Assembly: GCA_000467715.1 (NCBI GenBank)
Contig: AJFK01000264.1
Location: forward strand, 1-28,173
From: Hysterium pulicare CBS 123377
Taxonomy: Eukaryota; Ascomycota; Dothideomycetes; Hysteriales; Hysteriaceae
DNA: 28,173 bases
Reading direction: 5' to 3'
In this document: positions 23,098 to 28,173 of the stretch, one piece after another
Numbering within the stretch: the first letter of the stretch is position 1
Layout of the letters: each line of letters starts with the position of its first letter
The notes under the pieces: model-generated
Seen by the model: the letters and a program-made list of their open reading frames with translations, nothing else
Told to the model about the DNA's origin: nothing
Database searches by the model: none
Program-made: the position numbers and the translations under genes

Positions 23098-25345
23098 ATG
23101 CGGTTTTCTCCCATTATTTCTCTTTTCTTTACCGCTACTGCCAATGCAGTCACTTTATCTGTTTCCAAGTCTGGTGGGAAGTCGACATCGCCTCTGCAAT
23201 ATGGTTTGATGTTTGAAGATATCAATCATTCGGGCGATGGGGGAATGTTCGTTTCCTCCATTCCAAATCCCGGAAAATCTATTTTACTGATGTAACAAGC
23301 TACGCCGAATTAATACAAAATCGTGCTTTTCAGGGTGTTTCTTCCATGTCTCCATGGAGCGCAGTCGGTGGTGCAACTTTGACCCTTCAAAACACTTCTC
23401 CCGCACTCTCTGGAGCACTCCCCAAGTCTGTAAAGGTCGCAGGGACTGAGGGATCAGCCATCGGAATCTCAAACCCAGGGTACTGGGGCATTGAAGTCAA
23501 GCCACAGACATACGCCGGAAGCTTCTATGTCATGGGTGCATACTCCGGATCCTTCACGGCAAAACTCCAAGGTGCCTCCTCTGGGACTGAATTTGCATCA
23601 ACCACCATTCCCTCTCAATCTCAAGCAGGCTCGTGGACAAAGCATACCTTCTCGCTGAAGCCAACTTCGGCAGCTCCAGATACCAAAAATGTGTTCACAT
23701 TGACGTTTACTCCGACTGATTCTAGCCTATCATTAAACTTTAATCTCATCAGCCTATTTCCCCCTACATTCAATGGTCGCCCGAATGGTATGCGCATTGA
23801 TTTGATGAACGCTTTGAAGGATCTGAATCCAAGCTTCCTACGACTTCCGGGTGGAAATAACTTGGAAGGTGAGAGAGCAGGAGCCCAGTGGAAATGGAAC
23901 CAGACAATCGGTGACCTAATCCAGCGGCCTGGGAGGATGGGGGATTGGGGATACCAAAATACGGATGGGCTTGGACTCATCGAGTACATGCACGTAAGAA
24001 TGACTCTGCGCCCATTGACTTCCTTTTGCTAAGTTCAAAACAGTGGTGCCAGGATCTCAAACTGGAACCCATCCTCGCTTTCTGGTCTGGTCTGTATTTG
24101 GATAAGACGGTGCTGTCACAGGCTGCACTTCAACCGTATGTGCAGGATGCTATGAACGAGCTCGAGTTCTTGATGGGAGATGCTTCTACGACATATGGAA
24201 AGCAGAGAATAGCGCTTGGATATCCAGATCCTTTCCCGATTAGATATGTGGAGGTAACTATCTCCCAAAAGAGCAGAGAGTTCCCAGATTGATATGAACA
24301 GATTGGCAATGAAGACAATTTGAATAACGGACAGTCATCTTACAGCTCTTATCGCTTTCCTATGTTCTATAATGCAATCATTGCGAAATATCCGAACATG
24401 AAGTTTATTGGTTCTACCACTGCGTTCAAGCCTCAGCCTGGTGCCTCTGGTGCAGATTATCACCAGTATGATGTAAGTTGGAAACCGCATTGGACCTTCT
24501 CAAATCCCTGACTAGGAACTTCCAGACGCCAGATCTTTTCGCTGGAGAATTCGGACAATTCGATAGCTCTGCCTCGTCGCATCTCACTCTCGTCGGGGAA
24601 TACGCTGTCATCCAAGGAAACCTGCGCAAAAATACGGCAGTGAACTGGTCTCTTAAACGTCTTGATTATCCGTCGTGGATTGGAACTGTTGCGGAGGCTA
24701 TCTTCCAGCTTGGTGGCGAGCAAAACACGGAGAAAATGATTGGATTTTCATACGCTCCGTTGCTGGAGAACCTAAACAGTGTTCAGTGGAGAGTAAGTCT
24801 TCAAAATCCAAGAGCTCTCCTTCTGCCGTACAATCTACTCACTATCCCTCAGCCCGACCTGATAGGCTTCAATGCTGACAGCTCCCAAACTCTCCTTTCG
24901 ACCAGCTACCAGCAATTCAAGGTACTTGATCTAAAGACCACACCCCAACTCCCACTGACCACAAATATAGCTTTTCTCAAATAACCGCCTAACCTCCGTG
25001 CTCCCAACCACAACCTCTGACAAATACAATCCCGCCTACTGGGTCGCAGGCGAAAACAGCGACACGAATACCTATATCCTCAAAGCTGCAGTCTACAACA
25101 CCACATCTTCCGTCCCTTTCTCCGTCACTTTCCCAGGAGTAGATGCTGGTGTGACGGGGCAATTGACCGTGCTCACATCGCCGAGCGGGCCGCTAGCGAT
25201 GGTGGCGCCAGGGGGTAGAAATCCGGTGAATACGGATGTGAGCACGGTTAAGGCAACGGATTCTGGATTCTCGTTTTCGTTGCCGCAGTGGAGTATCGCT
25301 GTGTTGACTACTAAAGCTGATGGGAACAAGAAGGCGAGACGGTAA
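23098..25345 (+). CDS. abfA: GH51 alpha-L-arabinofuranosidase, secreted
   Basis: Seven exons, 23098-23246, 23300-23993, 24044-24253, 24302-24472, 24526-24792, 24853-24921 and 24971-25345, encode 644 aa, normal for fungal GH51. All six introns are 48-60 bp. [17 protein letters not shown] is a signal peptide. Family landmarks: [14 protein letters not shown] followed by [59 protein letters not shown], the IGNED motif with Glu355 as acid/base, and GEYAVI with Glu433 as probable nucleophile, then SYAPLLEN and a C-terminal beta-domain. It removes terminal arabinofuranosyl residues from arabinoxylan and arabinan outside the cell. Intron 4 uses the TCCAG at 24525, not the nearer CTAG, because only that keeps frame. 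An AATAAA lies 95 bases after the stop. I see no truncation or missing key residue. Confidence 0.94.
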
Positions 25346-26172
25346 TGGCTAGAGTAGCAGGAGTTTTGGCTCGCGGTATGGGTGATTATGGCGTGAGGGA
25401 TGATGCATAAGTATCTAACATTTCTGCTTCTTGTTATCGAATAAACTTCACGTGGGATCTTTCGGAGGTCGAGTTGCCCTTTTTTTGTTTGCTCCATGCA
25501 TAAATTGTCTTCGTCTGCTTACTTGCTCCAACACTTGAGTTGGCTAGGCAACACACCTGAGCTGACTCTTAGTTCCAGAGTGAATGGAAATTACCAAATT
25601 TAGTTTAGCGTCGCAAGCGATCTACCTAACCAAGTTTTGGGAGACCATGGCAACCTCACTTCATCAATCTACCTCACGGCAACCATGAAGAAAGTGATAT
25701 TAACAACTGTCACAGCTTGGAGCAAGGAAAACGCCTGAACTCGGGCAAATTCTACCCAAGGCCATTCGAAAGACTGGTTTCTGCCTGGCAGCCTTGGCGC
25801 GCCCTTGAATTCGGCTGAGAAGGGCTGAGAGCCTTCTTTCGCCCACTCTACATTGCCGAAACACGCCTTTCGAACGTTGATTAATCTCTCAGCCTCACTT
25901 TCTTTCGCAGTTCTCAACATTGTTGAATTTGGCTTCGTGAGTCACGGGGGTGTTGCTTGCTGCCTGGCTGCAGGGGACCGGAGTTTGTGGAGTCATCACC
26001 TGGATACAGTTTGGAGCATTAAGTTGGGTTATATAAAGTGAGCCACTCTGCTTCGAGTGAATAAGTCGTCGAGAATCTGGTAGAAGTGCCATTTTTCCCG
26101 ATCAAAGTTTCCTTTTCAACCTCGCGCTTCACCTACCAACTACCCTCCTCGACTCCTCCAACGACCAACACC
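25346..26172 (+). promoter_or_regulatory. GH51 3' UTR and promoter of the E2/F-box gene
   Basis: About 830 bases. TATATAAA at 26030-26037 lies some 135 bases before the ATG at 26173, and the leader is C/T-rich (26100-26170). No supported ORF or repeat is seen. The E2/F-box frame is open back to 26086 but begins there with GTG. Confidence 0.5.
25440..25445 (+). terminator. Poly(A) signal-like AATAAA after the GH51 gene
   Basis: AATAAA lies about 95 bases downstream of the arabinofuranosidase stop codon. It is a plausible 3'-end signal, with the usual caution for fungi. Confidence 0.4.
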
Positions 26173-28173
26173 ATGGCCGCAAAGATTACTCATGCCAAGG
26201 GAGCATCCAATTCTTCCCTTCATCGACGTCTTCTTCAAGACATCGCAGAACTGGAAAAAGATCCATACCCGAACATCACGGTCCACGTATCTGATACCAA
26301 CCTCCGCCAGGCCTGCCTGATACTCACGCCAGATGCATCAAAACCGCTCCATCTCACGGTCATTTTCCCAGATCATTATCCTCTCTCCGCACCAACTGTT
26401 ACCATACAGACCGCGATAAGCCATCCCAATGTCTACGGGTCTTATATCTGCGCGAGCATGTTGAACACTCAGGAGGGTTGGACGCCGGCGTACACATTAA
26501 AAGCTATTGCTATTCAGCTGCTTAGCTTCTTCAGTAGTGAGAGGATTGAGCAGGTTTATGGTGGATATGTTGATCTGACGACGTATCAGCGCCATCCAGT
26601 AGAGCAAGCCATGGCTGGCTACGATGACGAGGACTGGGCCGAGCTCCAGTGTAAGACTTGTGGGTTTAATCCTGCCATGGGCACGGCGATGACTCCATCA
26701 AGGAAGAAGGACAGTTCGAAAAGCGCTACGAATATGGGCGGAGCGCGGGGCGAGAAGATGGACATCGATAACGACCGGACCTCGAAGATCTTTCAGCTCC
26801 CAGATGAAATCCTCCTCTTGATACTCGCTGAAATGGACACGAACGACATCCATTCCTTCTCAGACGCCATTCCGCAGATCCGGCAGATACTGTCTTCCTA
26901 CGATTTCATCCGTGTCCGCGAACTGCAATGCTTCACGCTGAAGAAATCCTTCATGGAGACGAAACTCGGCATCGGAGTCTCCCTGAACGCCCGCAAATCC
27001 GGCTCTTTCGCATCGGAATTCGATCTCCTGAGTAAAGAAGCTTTCGATACACATGGTGTTCGACGGTCTATTCAAGGGGTGCCGTTCGAGTTCTGGCTGC
27101 CTCTTCCCCTCTCACGACGACACTGGCGTCTAGTCAAGCCCGATTTGGACACTTCGCTGGATGCCTTGTACCGAGCTGGGACTTTGGAGAACCCGTCAAA
27201 AGTCAGCGTACTGTATCACTTCATGACGAACATCGTCGTGCAATTCAGCAACGACGCGGATAAGATGCACAAGCCAGACTCCCGAAGCACACTGACGCAC
27301 GCCTCCGAAAAAGCCGTGGAAGCCTACTTCGGGCTCTTCCACCTCCTCCTCTGTCTCGCGACCGAACAACCCCAGCTCATCCGTGACGCAAACAGAATGG
27401 TCGAGCGCTTCCTCACCGGCCCCCGAGATAAGACTTCCTTTCCGAACCTCGGTCTCCTCCTCGTCGCTGTCCTGATCTCAGACCAGGGCCTCACCGAAGA
27501 CCTCACTTTCAACATCATCAAAGAAGCTATCTTGAGGAACGTCGTCTGGATGCTCGATCACAAAGGCGCAGGAATGGCCGAGCTAGCCTACCAAGAGCCA
27601 TCCACCGTATCCGAATACCGTCTCTCGAAGACCTTCGAAGCATCACGGACATCCTACCGCCTGCTCATGTTCCTCAAACTCTTCAGCAGCACGGCCCGCG
27701 CCTCCGGGAAACCCCTCTCCCAGCTCCGCGACGAAATGTTCGATTCCCATGGCGCGCCTCCTCCCGGCACAGCCAGCGCCATGTCTACGCAAATCCGCTC
27801 CATCCACCAGATCTCGGACTTTCCTTCCTTTTTGAAGGTCATGGGTATCCAAGCCATGCCGACGAAAGAAGACTTCACTGCTTTCCTGAGACGCTCGATT
27901 GGAGATAGTGTCGAGGCCGGGTATTCGGTGGAGGGCATCAGTCAGAGCCAGGCGTATGCGATTAGGAGGTTGAGAGAGCCCGGTGTGGAGTGCAAAGAGG
28001 GGATTGATAGGGACGTTGAGCCTCCGAGGGGAAGGATTAGTTTCTTTCCTTGGCGGAGGGAGATGGGTGGGGGGTATGCGCCGTGGCATGGTCGAGGGGG
28101 AGGATCAATGCCACACGCAGGAGGGGTGTGGACGGGTGGACGGGGAAGGGGACGCGGAGGGGGTAGGGGGTAG
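26173..28173 (+). CDS. E2-like UBC domain fused to an F-box-like segment
   Basis: Intronless, 666 aa. The ATG is at ACACC-ATG-G; the stop is the last codon of the window. Residues 15-125 form a UBC fold: RRLLQDIAELEKDP first helix, LHLTVIFPDHYPLSAP sheet, HPN at 84-86, and Cys93 in GSYICASML at the catalytic position, followed by GWTPAYTL. Key E2 residues are therefore kept, so activity is possible. C160-x2-C163 follows. Residues 207-250 (FQLPDEILLLILAEMD...) read as an F-box-like motif, which in SCF ligases binds Skp1. Residues 260-600 are a helical region of unknown fold, rich in Leu. The last ~30 residues are RG/GG-rich, as in RNA-binding or methylated tails. I infer a ubiquitin-pathway protein that could bring an E2-like domain directly to an SCF core. 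The UBC call is strong and the F-box call moderate. Confidence 0.85.
   Translation: MAAKITHAKGASNSSLHRRLLQDIAELEKDPYPNITVHVSDTNLRQACLILTPDASKPLHLTVIFPDHYPLSAPTVTIQTAISHPNVYGSYICASMLNTQEGWTPAYTLKAIAIQLLSFFSSERIEQVYGGYVDLTTYQRHPVEQAMAGYDDEDWAELQCKTCGFNPAMGTAMTPSRKKDSSKSATNMGGARGEKMDIDNDRTSKIFQLPDEILLLILAEMDTNDIHSFSDAIPQIRQILSSYDFIRVRELQCFTLKKSFMETKLGIGVSLNARKSGSFASEFDLLSKEAFDTHGVRRSIQGVPFEFWLPLPLSRRHWRLVKPDLDTSLDALYRAGTLENPSKVSVLYHFMTNIVVQFSNDADKMHKPDSRSTLTHASEKAVEAYFGLFHLLLCLATEQPQLIRDANRMVERFLTGPRDKTSFPNLGLLLVAVLISDQGLTEDLTFNIIKEAILRNVVWMLDHKGAGMAELAYQEPSTVSEYRLSKTFEASRTSYRLLMFLKLFSSTARASGKPLSQLRDEMFDSHGAPPPGTASAMSTQIRSIHQISDFPSFLKVMGIQAMPTKEDFTAFLRRSIGDSVEAGYSVEGISQSQAYAIRRLREPGVECKEGIDRDVEPPRGRISFFPWRREMGGGYAPWHGRGGGSMPHAGGVWTGGRGRGRGGGRG

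Overview
The window is nuclear DNA of a filamentous ascomycete (Pezizomycotina). The genes are compact and split by short introns, mostly 46-63 bp, with GT...CTRAY...AG signals. The proteins are typical of that group: a Dbf2/Sid2-type kinase, Smc5, a mitochondrial-type fumarase, a secreted GH51 arabinofuranosidase and small fungal secreted proteins. The fumarase and Smc5 sequences suggest Leotiomycetes or a nearby class, but I cannot fix the class from sequence alone. I see no transposon, tRNA, rRNA or CRISPR array. Several in-frame leading codons in this window are TTG or GTG, so every start given here was re-checked to be ATG.

Layout. 264-820 (+) is a small SnoaL/NTF2-like protein. 1364-3481 (-) is the mitotic-exit/septation kinase (Dbf2/Sid2/SidB; 4 exons, 657 aa). 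4591-5172 (-) is a one-bromodomain protein clearly related to the second bromodomain of Bdf1 but with a spoiled acetyl-lysine pocket. Its frame continues past an in-frame TAG down to 4205. 6127-7590 (-) is a RING-finger protein. 8922-10638 (+) is fumarase (3 exons, 539 aa). 10990-14692 (+) is Smc5 (7 exons, 1127 aa). 15612-16533 (+) is a secreted protein with a long, open intron. 18423-20756 (+) is an AT-hook/coiled-coil/C2H2 protein. 21183-21743 (-) is a small secreted cysteine-containing protein. 23098-25345 (+) is a GH51 alpha-L-arabinofuranosidase (7 exons, 644 aa). 26173-28173 (+) is an E2-like UBC domain fused to an F-box-like segment and an RG-rich tail; its stop codon is the last base of the window.

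How the genes relate. This is ordinary chromosomal housekeeping sequence rather than a gene cluster. The kinase, Smc5, the RING protein and the E2/F-box protein serve cell-cycle, genome-maintenance and ubiquitin functions. The arabinofuranosidase and the two small secreted proteins act outside the cell. No operon-like or biosynthetic logic joins them.

Most worth a second look: the degenerate bromodomain gene whose frame runs through two TAG codons; the E2-F-box fusion; the AT-hook/coiled-coil/zinc-finger protein with an internal 42-bp duplication; a 45-codon open extension after the RING gene's TGA; a diverged 89-bp tandem duplication just upstream of a secreted-protein gene; and a repeated switch from C-rich to G-rich sense strand inside several genes.
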